A stretch of 64,000 nt of DNA from Pseudomonadota bacterium (lineage in GTDB: Bacteria > Pseudomonadota > Alphaproteobacteria > Caulobacterales > Caulobacteraceae). Position 1 is the first letter of the stretch. Every line of letters begins with the position of its first letter. Made by a program: the position numbers and the translations under genes. The notes below the pieces were generated by a model. The model searched no databases. It was not told the origin of the DNA and saw only the letters and a list, made by a program, of their open reading frames with translations. The stretch is taken from assembly GCA_023451375.1 (NCBI GenBank), contig JAEXZS010000061.1:1-64000 (forward strand), written 5' to 3'. Of this stretch, positions 9,177-16,880 are shown in pieces.

Positions 9177-12101
9177 ATGGCCGACGCCCCCGTGACCGAA
9201 CAAGACACCCCCGCCCGCGACTACCGCGATACCGTCTTCCTGCCCGAGACGCCCTTCCCCATGCGCGGCGGCCTGCCCCAGAAGGAGCCGCTGATCCTGG
9301 AGCAGTGGGGCGACCTCTACGGAACCCTGCGCGCCGAGCGCCAGAAGCAGAACGCCCCCCTCTACGTCCTGCACGACGGCCCGCCCTACGCTAACGGCGA
9401 CATCCACATCGGCCACGCCCTGAACAAGACGCTGAAGGACTTCGTGGTCCGCAGCCGTTTCCTCTTGGGCTACGACGTCGACTACGTCCCCGGCTGGGAC
9501 TGCCACGGCCTGCCGATCGAGTGGAAGATCGAGGAACAGTTCCGCGCCAAGGGCCGGCGCAAGGACGAGGTCTCCAAGGACGAATTCCGCGCCGCCTGCC
9601 GTGAATACGCCGGCAGATACATCGATCTTCAGCGCGACCAGTTCAAACGCCTGGGCATCACCGGCGACTTCGCCAACCGCTACGCCACCATGGACTTCAG
9701 GTCCGAGGCGGCCATCGTCGCCGAGTTCCACAAGTTCAAGAATTCGGGCCAGCTCTATCGCGGCTCCAAGCCCGTCATGTGGTCGCCGGTCGAGCGCACC
9801 GCCCTGGCCGACGCCGAGATCGAATACCACGACCATGTGTCGCCCACGATCTGGGTCAAGTTCCCCGTCACCGGCGCGTCCGACGACCATCCCGACGACC
9901 TGCTCAGCTTCCGCAGCGGCACGCCCTCGATCGTCATCTGGACCACCACGCCGTGGACGATCCCCGCCAACCGCGCCATCAGCTACGGCCCCGAGATCGC
10001 CTACGGCCTCTATGAGGTCACGGCCATGGAGGAAGGCCTGGAGTTCGCCCCCTGGGCCAAGCCGGGCGACCGTCTGATCGTCGCCGACAAGCTGGCCGGG
10101 GAGGTGTTCAAGGCCGCCAGGATCGCTTCCTGGACCCGCGTCTATGACATCAATCCGTCGGGCCTGGAGACCGCCCACCCGCTGGCGCCGCTCGACAGCG
10201 GTTATGGCTATTCCGTGCCGCTTCTGGCCGGCGACCACGTCACCGACGACGCGGGCACGGGCTTCGTCCACACCGCCCCCGGCCACGGCGCCGACGACTT
10301 CGAGGTGTGGAAGGCCCACGGGCATCACGAGGTGCCGGACACGGTGGACCCCGACGGCGCCTACTATCCGCACGTCCCCCTGTTCGCCGGCCTGAAGGTG
10401 CTGGAGACGGAGGGCAAGAAGACCGGCAAGTTCGGCCCCGCCAACGGCGCGGTGATGGAGAAGCTGATCGAGGCCGGCGCCTTGCTGGCGCGCGGCCGGC
10501 TGGAACACTCCTATCCGCACAGCTGGCGCTCCAAGGCGCCCGTGATCTTCCGCAACACGCCCCAGTGGTTCATCCGCATGGACGAACCGCTCAAGAGCGG
10601 CGACACCCTGCGCGAGACGGCGCTGAAATCGATCGACGACACCGCCTTCCATCCCGCCGGCGGCAAGAACCGCATCCGGAGCATGGTGGAGGGTCGCCCC
10701 GACTGGCTGGTCAGCCGCCAGCGCGCCTGGGGCACGCCGCTGGCCATGTTCATCGACAAGCAGACCGGCCAACCCCTGCATGACGCCGAGGTCGACGCCC
10801 GCATCGTCGCCGCCGTCGCCGAACACGGCGCCGACATCTGGTTCACCGCTCCGGCCGGCGACTTCCTCGGCGCCCACGACCCGGCGCGCTACGAGAAGGT
10901 GGAGGACATCCTGGACGTCTGGTTCGACAGCGGCTCGACCCACGCCTTCACCCTGGATCCGCGCACGGCCGAGCACGGCTACAGCGGAAACCGCCCGACC
11001 CACTGGCCCGCCGACCTCTATCTGGAAGGCTCCGACCAGCACCGCGGCTGGTTCCAGTCGTCCCTGCTCGAGGGTTGCGGCACCCGCGGCCGCGCCCCGT
11101 TCAAGGCGGTCCTGACCCACGGCTTCACCCTGGACGAGAACGGGGAGAAGATGTCCAAGTCGCGGGGCAACACCACCGACCCCCTGACCATCATCAAGGA
11201 GTCCGGCGCCGACATCCTGCGCCTGTGGGTCGCCCTGGTTGACTATTCGGACGACCAGCGGATCGGCAAGCAGATCCTCCAGACCACGGTCGACGCCTAT
11301 CGCAAACTGCGCAACACCGTCCGCTACCTGCTGGGCGCCCTGGCCGGCTTCGAAGAGGCCGAGCGCCTGACCGACTACGACCAGTTTCCGCCGCTGGAGA
11401 AGTTCATCCTCCACCGCCTGTGGGAGCTCGACGCCCAGGTCCGCACGGCCTACGCCGAATACCGCTTCCAGGACGTCGTGCGCCCGGTGCTGGAGTTCTG
11501 CTCCGGCGATTTGTCGGCGCTCTATTTCGACATCCGCAAGGACGCCCTCTACTGCGATCGCCCCGACAGCCTCCGCCGTCGCGCCGCCCGCACCGTGATG
11601 GACGAGGTCTTCGCCCGCCTGACCGCCTGGCTGGCCCCGCTGACCCCCTTCACCATGGAAGAGGCCTGGACCACCCGCTTCCCCGACGCCGGAACCAACT
11701 GCGCGCGAGTGATTCCAGATACCCCGGGCGAGTGGCGCAACACCGCCGAGGCGGAACGCTGGGCCGGCGTGGAGACCGTGCTTGAAGTCGTCAACGAAGC
11801 TCTCGAGGCGGCTCGCCGCGACAAGATCATCGGCGGCGCCCTCGACGCCTGGCCCACGGTGACCGCCCCGGCCGAACTTCTCGCGCCGTTCGACGGCCTC
11901 GACGCCGCCGAGGTTTTCCGCACCTCCGGCGCCGAACTGGTCACGGGCGGCGAAGCGGTCACCGTCGCGGTGGACCTGGCCGATCACCGCAAATGCGCCC
12001 GCTCCTGGCGCCGCGTCCCCGACGTCGGCTCCGACCCCGCCTACCCCGACCTCTCCGCCCGCGACGCCGACGCGGTGCGCTTCTGGGACCAGACGCACTA
12101 G
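9177..12101 (+). CDS. ileS: Isoleucyl-tRNA synthetase
   Basis: A 974-residue class Ia aminoacyl-tRNA synthetase that charges tRNA-Ile. The ATP-binding signatures are HIGH (residues 77-80) and KMSKS (658-662), with the CP1 editing domain between them ('WTTTPWTIPANRAIS'). The C-terminal anticodon-binding domain is followed by the usual tail, but the zinc-binding knuckles are degraded: Cys940 is kept in 'KCARSW', while the expected second cysteine is Ser943 and the second pair is Ser960 and Asp963. The start at 9177 fits the family; longer readings from an upstream TTG are less likely. A palindromic element separates it from mutL. Confidence 0.97.
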   Translation: MADAPVTEQDTPARDYRDTVFLPETPFPMRGGLPQKEPLILEQWGDLYGTLRAERQKQNAPLYVLHDGPPYANGDIHIGHALNKTLKDFVVRSRFLLGYDVDYVPGWDCHGLPIEWKIEEQFRAKGRRKDEVSKDEFRAACREYAGRYIDLQRDQFKRLGITGDFANRYATMDFRSEAAIVAEFHKFKNSGQLYRGSKPVMWSPVERTALADAEIEYHDHVSPTIWVKFPVTGASDDHPDDLLSFRSGTPSIVIWTTTPWTIPANRAISYGPEIAYGLYEVTAMEEGLEFAPWAKPGDRLIVADKLAGEVFKAARIASWTRVYDINPSGLETAHPLAPLDSGYGYSVPLLAGDHVTDDAGTGFVHTAPGHGADDFEVWKAHGHHEVPDTVDPDGAYYPHVPLFAGLKVLETEGKKTGKFGPANGAVMEKLIEAGALLARGRLEHSYPHSWRSKAPVIFRNTPQWFIRMDEPLKSGDTLRETALKSIDDTAFHPAGGKNRIRSMVEGRPDWLVSRQRAWGTPLAMFIDKQTGQPLHDAEVDARIVAAVAEHGADIWFTAPAGDFLGAHDPARYEKVEDILDVWFDSGSTHAFTLDPRTAEHGYSGNRPTHWPADLYLEGSDQHRGWFQSSLLEGCGTRGRAPFKAVLTHGFTLDENGEKMSKSRGNTTDPLTIIKESGADILRLWVALVDYSDDQRIGKQILQTTVDAYRKLRNTVRYLLGALAGFEEAERLTDYDQFPPLEKFILHRLWELDAQVRTAYAEYRFQDVVRPVLEFCSGDLSALYFDIRKDALYCDRPDSLRRRAARTVMDEVFARLTAWLAPLTPFTMEEAWTTRFPDAGTNCARVIPDTPGEWRNTAEAERWAGVETVLEVVNEALEAARRDKIIGGALDAWPTVTAPAELLAPFDGLDAAEVFRTSGAELVTGGEAVTVAVDLADHRKCARSWRRVPDVGSDPAYPDLSARDADAVRFWDQTH

Positions 12102-12114
12102 CCGACGACCGCCC

Positions 12115-12274
12115 GTCTCCTCCCCATCGCTTGCGATGGGGAGGAGGACCGCCGCCGCAGGCGGTGGTGGAGGGGCTCTCGAAGCTCGCACGAGCCTGAC
12201 CGCCTGAAGAACCCCTCCGTCTCGACGCTGCGCGTCGATCCCCCTCCCCATGGCTCCCGCCACAGGGAGGAGAC
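12115..12274. repeat. Composite palindromic intergenic element
   Basis: A 160-base non-coding block between ileS and mutL is bounded by 10-base inverted ends GTCTCCTCCC (12115-12124) and GGGAGGAGAC (12265-12274). Inside are a perfect 14-bp hairpin with a TT loop (12117-12146, around CCATCGC/GCGATGG), a second stem ACCGCCGCC/GGCGGTGGT (12148-12168) and a third TCGACGC/GCGTCGA (12222-12238). The nested structure resembles REP/MITE-like repeats common in alphaproteobacterial genomes. No second copy is obvious in this window. Confidence 0.7.
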
Positions 12275-12332
12275 GCCGCCCCCCTCAACCGCCGTGGCGC
12301 GAATCCCCGTCGCGCCCTATCTTGGCGGGCTC

Positions 12333-14198
12333 ATGCCCATCCGCCGCCTCCCCCCCGAGACCGTCAACCGCATCGCCGCCGGCGAGGTGGTCGAGCGGCC
12401 GGCCAGCGCCATCAAGGAGCTGGTCGAGAACGCCCTGGACGCCGGCGCCGCCAACATCGAGATCCAGGCCGACGGCGGCGGCCTGTCGCGCATCCTGATC
12501 GCCGACGACGGCAAGGGCATTCCGCGCGACGAACTGCCCCTGGCGGTCGAACGCCACGCCACCTCCAAGCTCGAGCCCGATGACGCCGGCGACGTGGACC
12601 TGCTGCGGATCCACACCCTGGGTTTCCGGGGCGAGGCCCTGCCCTCGATTGGTTCAGTCGCCCGCCTGTCGATCACCACCCGCGCCCGTGACGAGGCGGA
12701 CGCCTGGGCCATCCATGTCGAGGGCGGCGACCAACGCCCGCTCAGCCCCGCCGGCTTCCCCGGTCCGCACGGCGCGCGGGTCGAGGTGCGCGACCTGTTC
12801 TACGCCACTCCCGCCCGGCTGAAGTTCATGAAGTCCGAGCGGTCCGAGGCCATGGCCATCTCGGAAGAGATCAAGCGCCAGGCCATGGCGCACGAGGCCG
12901 TCGCCTTCACCCTGTCGCTGGACGGCAAGACCACCCTGCGCCTGCCCGCCGAACATCCGGGCGACGAGGGCCGCCTGCGCCGCCTGTCCGCCCTGCTGGG
13001 CCGCGACTTCGAAGCCAACGCCCTGCTGATCGACCAGGAACGAGACGGCGTGCGCCTGAGCGGATACGCGGGCCTGCCCACCTATTCGCGCGGCAACGCG
13101 GCGCACCAATATCTGTTCGTCAACGGCCGCCCGGTGAAGGACCGGCTGCTGCAGGGGGCTTTGCGCGGCGCCTACGCCGACTTCCTGGCGCGCGACCGCC
13201 ACCCGGCCGCCGTCCTCTTCCTCGACATCGATCCGCTCTACGTCGACGTCAACGTGCACCCGGCCAAGGCCGAGGTGCGCTTCCGCGATCCCGCTCTGGT
13301 GCGGGGCCTGATCGTCGGGGCCCTGCGCCACGCCCTGCACGCCGCCGGCCACCGCGCCTCCACCACCGTCGCCGCCGACGCGCTGTCCGGGTTCCAGGCC
13401 CATACCGGCCTGGGCGCCTACAGCCCCTCATCGCCCTCGGCCCAGGGGTTCAGCGGCTGGACCGGCTGGTCCCAACCGGCCGCCGCCGCCCAGGTCCTGC
13501 CCGGCCTGAACGAGCGGTCAGGCCGGGTCGAGCCGACCTGGGACGCGCCGGCACGGGTTCCGTCCGCGGAGACCGCGCAGCCGGGCCCGACGTCTTCGCC
13601 TGTGATCGATCCCCTCGACTATCCGCTGGGCGCAGCGCGGGGCCAACTCCACGCCAACTACATCGTCGCCCAGACCCGCGACGGCCTGGTCATCGTCGAT
13701 CAGCACGCGGCCCACGAGCGGCTGGTCTATGAGCGGATGAAGGCCCAGATGGCGCAAGGGTCCGTGACCCGCCAGGCCCTGCTGACGCCCGAGGTCGTCG
13801 ATCTGGACCCCGCCGAGGCCGAGCGCGTCGCCTCACGCGCCGAGGAATTGGCCGAGATGGGCCTGATCGTCGAAGCCTTCGGGGCCGGCGCCGTCCTGGT
13901 GCGCGAAACCCCGGCCCTGCTGGGCGCCGCGGACGTGCAGGGCCTGATCCGCGACATCGCCGACGATCTGGCCGAACACGGCGCCGCCCTCTCCCTCAAG
14001 GAGCGCATGGCCGAGGTCTGCGGCACCATGGCCTGCCACGGCAGCGTCCGCTCCGGCCGCGTCCTCTCCGCCCCCGAAATGAACGCCCTCCTCCGCCAGA
14101 TGGAAGCCACCCCCCACAGCGGCCAGTGCAACCACGGCCGGCCGACCTATGTGGAGCTGAAGCTGCACGATCTCGAAAAGCTGTTCGGTCGCCGGTGA
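12333..14198 (+). CDS. mutL: DNA mismatch repair protein MutL
   Basis: A 621-residue MutL. The N-terminal GHKL ATPase carries 'KELVENALDAGA', 'DDGKGI' and 'HATSKL', then the transducer domain 'NGRPVKDR'. The C-terminal domain has the endonuclease motif DQHAxxExxxxE ('DQHAAHERLVYE') and 'CNHGRP', so this is the nicking type of MutL found in bacteria without MutH. A variable Pro/Ser-rich linker spans about residues 355-440. The start at 12333 gives the standard 'MPIRRLPPETVNRIAAGEV' N-terminus. The stop overlaps the next gene's GTG. Confidence 0.97.
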   Translation: MPIRRLPPETVNRIAAGEVVERPASAIKELVENALDAGAANIEIQADGGGLSRILIADDGKGIPRDELPLAVERHATSKLEPDDAGDVDLLRIHTLGFRGEALPSIGSVARLSITTRARDEADAWAIHVEGGDQRPLSPAGFPGPHGARVEVRDLFYATPARLKFMKSERSEAMAISEEIKRQAMAHEAVAFTLSLDGKTTLRLPAEHPGDEGRLRRLSALLGRDFEANALLIDQERDGVRLSGYAGLPTYSRGNAAHQYLFVNGRPVKDRLLQGALRGAYADFLARDRHPAAVLFLDIDPLYVDVNVHPAKAEVRFRDPALVRGLIVGALRHALHAAGHRASTTVAADALSGFQAHTGLGAYSPSSPSAQGFSGWTGWSQPAAAAQVLPGLNERSGRVEPTWDAPARVPSAETAQPGPTSSPVIDPLDYPLGAARGQLHANYIVAQTRDGLVIVDQHAAHERLVYERMKAQMAQGSVTRQALLTPEVVDLDPAEAERVASRAEELAEMGLIVEAFGAGAVLVRETPALLGAADVQGLIRDIADDLAEHGAALSLKERMAEVCGTMACHGSVRSGRVLSAPEMNALLRQMEATPHSGQCNHGRPTYVELKLHDLEKLFGRR

Positions 14199-14677
14199 CC
14201 CCCTCCATCCTTTTCGTCTGTCTCGGCAACATCTGTCGCTCCCCGCTGGCCGAGGCCGCCCTGCGCGCCGAGGCTGAACGCCTCCGCCTCGACCTGATCG
14301 TTGATTCCGCCGGCACAGGGAACTGGCACGCGGGCGAACCGCCGGACCCTCGGGCGCAGGCGACCGCGCGGCGGCATGGGGTCGACATCTCGGGGCTGAG
14401 GGCGCGGCAGGTGAAGCCGGCGGACTTCCGCCGCTTCACCCACATCGTGGCGCTGGACCACGATAACCTGGCCGACCTGCGCCGACTCGCGCCCAAGAAC
14501 GAGAGTGGGGACGCGACCGCCGAACTCAGCCTGCTGTTGGACCACGTCCCCGGACGCGAGGGCCAGTCGGTGGCGGATCCCTATTTCGGCGAGGATGACG
14601 GCTTCGACGTCACATGGACGGACGTCGCCGCCGGCGCGGCCGCGCTGGCGGAAAAGCTCAGGCGCCGCGACCGGTGA
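14195..14677 (+). CDS. Low-molecular-weight protein-tyrosine-phosphatase
   Basis: A 160-residue enzyme with the family active-site loop near the N-terminus (VCLGNICRS, CxxxxCRS type variant with Cys and Arg in CLGNICR) and the catalytic aspartate in 'VADPYFGE'. It removes phosphate from tyrosine-phosphorylated proteins, often in exopolysaccharide control. The GTG start at 14195 overlaps the mutL stop (GTGA), so it is probably co-translated with mutL. Its 3' end overlaps the convergent small membrane gene by 20 bases. Confidence 0.92.
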   Translation: MTPSILFVCLGNICRSPLAEAALRAEAERLRLDLIVDSAGTGNWHAGEPPDPRAQATARRHGVDISGLRARQVKPADFRRFTHIVALDHDNLADLRRLAPKNESGDATAELSLLLDHVPGREGQSVADPYFGEDDGFDVTWTDVAAGAAALAEKLRRRDR

Positions 14678-14948
14678 TCCTGCGCCAGATGCGCTTGCGC
14701 GCCTCCACCACCGACACGCCCAGCAGCGCCGCCACGGTCCAGAACAGCGCCTCGGTCGCCAGCGCCGCCACGACGGCCAGCGTCAGGCGCGCGCCCCGCG
14801 ACACATCCAGGTAGAGCCCGATCCCCAGAGAAATCCACGCGGCCACGGCGCCGACCAGCAGCAACACGGCCAGCACCTTCAGGAAGCCCTTGCTGCGCGT
14901 CAGCACGCCGGGCTTGGCGGCAGAGGCGGTCTCGGTCTCGATCGTCAT
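14658..14948 (-). CDS. Small two-TM membrane protein
   Basis: A 96-residue protein of unknown function. A polar N-terminus is followed by two hydrophobic helices (about residues 23-47 and 54-80) and a basic C-terminal tail (EARKRIWRRITGR), predicting both termini in the cytoplasm. It is transcribed convergently with the phosphatase gene, and its start faces the ECF sigma gene about 60-140 bases away. No family was recognised. Confidence 0.6.
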   Translation of the reverse strand: MTIETETASAAKPGVLTRSKGFLKVLAVLLLVGAVAAWISLGIGLYLDVSRGARLTLAVVAALATEALFWTVAALLGVSVVEARKRIWRRITGRGA

Positions 14949-15091
14949 GGCGAACTCCTTTGGTTTTTCGACGCCTGACGTGAAAGTCTCGCCGCTTCCT
15001 CGAGTCTTTCATCCCGACCGACGATTTTTCCGGAGCCGCCCCGCTGGGACGCGACCAGACCTTCGAAGCCCTGCTGGCCGAGCACGGCGCC

Positions 15092-15547
15092 ATGCTGCGC
15101 CGGATCGCCTCGGCCTATGAGGCGGACCGCGAACGGCGGCGCGAGCTGGAGCAGGACATCCTCTTGGCCGTCTGGCGCGCCTTGCCCAGACACCGGGCCG
15201 AGGCGCCGCTGCGCCATTTCATCGCCCGCGTCGCCCACAACCGGGCCGTCACCCATGTGGCGCGAGAGGCCGCCGAACCCCGGCGCCAGCCTCTGGACGA
15301 GGCCGCGCCCTCCGACCACCCCACGCCGCAGGACGCCGCCGAGGCGCGCGACCTGCAGGAGCGCCTGGCCGTCGCCGTCCGCGCCCTGCCCCTGTCGCTG
15401 CGCCAGCCGGCCCTGCTGACCCTCGAGGGCTTCGCCCCCGCCGAGATCGCCGACATGCTGGGCCTGAACGCCAACGCCGTCTCCATCCGCCTGACGCGTG
15501 CGAAATCCGCGCTGCGCCAGGCGCTCAATCCGGAGAATCGTCCATGA
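15092..15547 (+). CDS. ECF-type RNA polymerase sigma factor
   Basis: At least 151 residues of a sigma-70 family extracytoplasmic-function factor. Region 2 is seen in 'RRELEQDILLAVWRALPRHR' and 'HFIARVAHNRAVTHVARE'; region 4 in 'LPLSLRQPALLTLEGFAPAEIADMLGLNANAVSIRLTRAKSALRQAL'. The first ATG (15092) cuts into region 2: the sequence immediately before it reads in frame as 'TFEALLAEHGA', a typical ECF N-terminus, back to a stop near 14986, but that stretch contains no ATG, GTG or TTG. The true start may be a rare codon such as ATC at 15011 or a CTG. It overlaps the next gene by ATGA. Confidence 0.85.
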   Translation: MLRRIASAYEADRERRRELEQDILLAVWRALPRHRAEAPLRHFIARVAHNRAVTHVAREAAEPRRQPLDEAAPSDHPTPQDAAEARDLQERLAVAVRALPLSLRQPALLTLEGFAPAEIADMLGLNANAVSIRLTRAKSALRQALNPENRP

Positions 15548-16146
15548 CCCCGCCGCCCGAGGCCGCGTCCGACGACTGGACCGAACTGTCCCAGGCCTGG
15601 GCTCAGCCCCGGGCCGACGAGCCGCCGCTCGACGCCGACTTCATCCGCGCCCTTAAGCGGCGCGATCGGCTGGCCAGGCTCAACTTCGCCGCGGAGATCG
15701 GCGGCGGTGTCATGGTCGTCGGCGCCATGGGCTGGGCCCTGTGGCGCGGCATGCCTCTGCCCGTCGCCGCCGCCGCCCTGGCCTTCGCGCTGTTCGCCAT
15801 CGGCATGACCTTGTGGTCGAGGCGCGGCGATCCTGGCCTGCTGACCGAGACGCCCGAAGCCGTGCTGCGCTCGGCCCTGGGCCAGGCGCGCATGGGCTAT
15901 CGCTGGGCTGTCGCTGGGGTGGCGATCAGCCTGGCCGCCGTGCTCTTCCTAGGCGCCATGGCGGCGTCGGGCGAACGGATCGAGCTCATCGGCCCCTATA
16001 TCGCAGCGGGGGCGATCTTCATCCTGGCCTGCATTGGTTTCTACTGGCGCCACGCCCGCCGCTGTCGTCGCCGCATGGCCGCGCACCAGGCGGCGCTGGA
16101 CGCCCTCGGCGAGCGCGAGGCTGCACAACCCGACATCCGATCCTGA
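15544..16146 (+). CDS. Four-TM membrane protein coupled to the ECF sigma factor
   Basis: A 200-residue protein. A cytoplasmic N-terminal segment of about 50 residues ('DDWTELSQAWAQ') is followed by four hydrophobic helices in two hairpins (about 52-90 and 118-168) and a basic C-terminal helix. Its start overlaps the ECF sigma stop by 4 bases, so the two are translated together. Position and topology suggest a membrane anti-sigma or sensor partner, but no anti-sigma zinc motif (HxxxCxxC) is visible. Confidence 0.6.
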   Translation: MTPPPEAASDDWTELSQAWAQPRADEPPLDADFIRALKRRDRLARLNFAAEIGGGVMVVGAMGWALWRGMPLPVAAAALAFALFAIGMTLWSRRGDPGLLTETPEAVLRSALGQARMGYRWAVAGVAISLAAVLFLGAMAASGERIELIGPYIAAGAIFILACIGFYWRHARRCRRRMAAHQAALDALGEREAAQPDIRS

Positions 16147-16301
16147 GGCCCCTGTGGTCTACAGGCGTCTCATCGCCGAGACCTATCGCATCCGCTCCAT
16201 CGGCGAGAACAGGAGATGGAGGATGAGGCGCTGCAGCTCGGCCCGCCCTGCGACTGCCCCCTACAGTGCACCAAAATGCACGCAACAAAGTGCGGGGCCG
16301 C

Positions 16302-16877
16302 TCAGTCCGCCTTCGGCGGGGCCTTGAGGAAAAGCACCCGCGCGGCCCCGTATTCACGGGCGTCCAGTCGTTCGTAGCCCGGGGTGTCGATGTCCGGCTC
16401 GTCCGCCCCGCGCTCGAACACCACGATCGCGCCGGGCTTCAGCCAGCCGCCTTCGATCAGGCGCGACAATGTCTGCTCCCCCAGCCCCTTGCCATAGGGC
16501 GGGTCCAGGAAGGCGATGTCGAACGCCTCGCCCGCCGAACCGGGCCGCACGCCCAGGTCCGTGGCGCTGCGCCGGTGCACCCGGCAGCGGCCGAACAGGC
16601 CGTAGGCGTCCATGTTCTCGCGGATCGCCCCGCGCGCGCCGTCATCCGTCTCGACGAACAGGCAGAAGGCCGCGCCCCGGCTCAGCGCCTCGAAGCCCAA
16701 GGCGCCCGAGCCCGCATAAAGGTCGATCACCCGCGCGCCCTGCAGGCTCTCGCTCCACGCGGCGTGCTCCAGCACGTTGAACACCGCCTGGCGCGCCCGG
16801 TCGGAAGTCGGGCGCGTGCCCTGCCCCTCCGGCGCGACGATGGCCCGGCCCTTCAGGTCTCCAGCGACGATCCGCAC
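16302..16877 (-). CDS. rsmD: 16S rRNA (guanine966-N2)-methyltransferase RsmD
   Basis: A 191-residue SAM-dependent methyltransferase that modifies G966 of 16S rRNA. The SAM-binding motif is 'IDLYAGSGALGFEALSRGA' and the catalytic motif is DPPYG ('FLDPPYGKGL'). The N-terminus 'MRIVAGDLKGRAIVAPEGQGTRPTSDRARQAVFNVL' is diagnostic of RsmD in pattern. It follows the RluB-type pseudouridine synthase by 3 bases on the same strand, forming an rRNA-modification pair. Confidence 0.95.
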   Translation of the reverse strand: MRIVAGDLKGRAIVAPEGQGTRPTSDRARQAVFNVLEHAAWSESLQGARVIDLYAGSGALGFEALSRGAAFCLFVETDDGARGAIRENMDAYGLFGRCRVHRRSATDLGVRPGSAGEAFDIAFLDPPYGKGLGEQTLSRLIEGGWLKPGAIVVFERGADEPDIDTPGYERLDAREYGAARVLFLKAPPKAD

Positions 16878-16880
16878 GGA

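Noticed and set aside
8949..12263. Very long open frame antisense to ileS
   Set aside because: It is a GC-skew shadow: the protein is Gly/Ala/Val/Asp/Arg-rich without domains, and ileS on the other strand has all its family motifs.
16216..16370. Cys-containing short frame (MEDEALQLGPPCDCPLQC...) between the ECF membrane gene and rsmD
   Set aside because: It has a GGAG-like upstream sequence but runs antisense into rsmD and has no conserved look; too weak to call.
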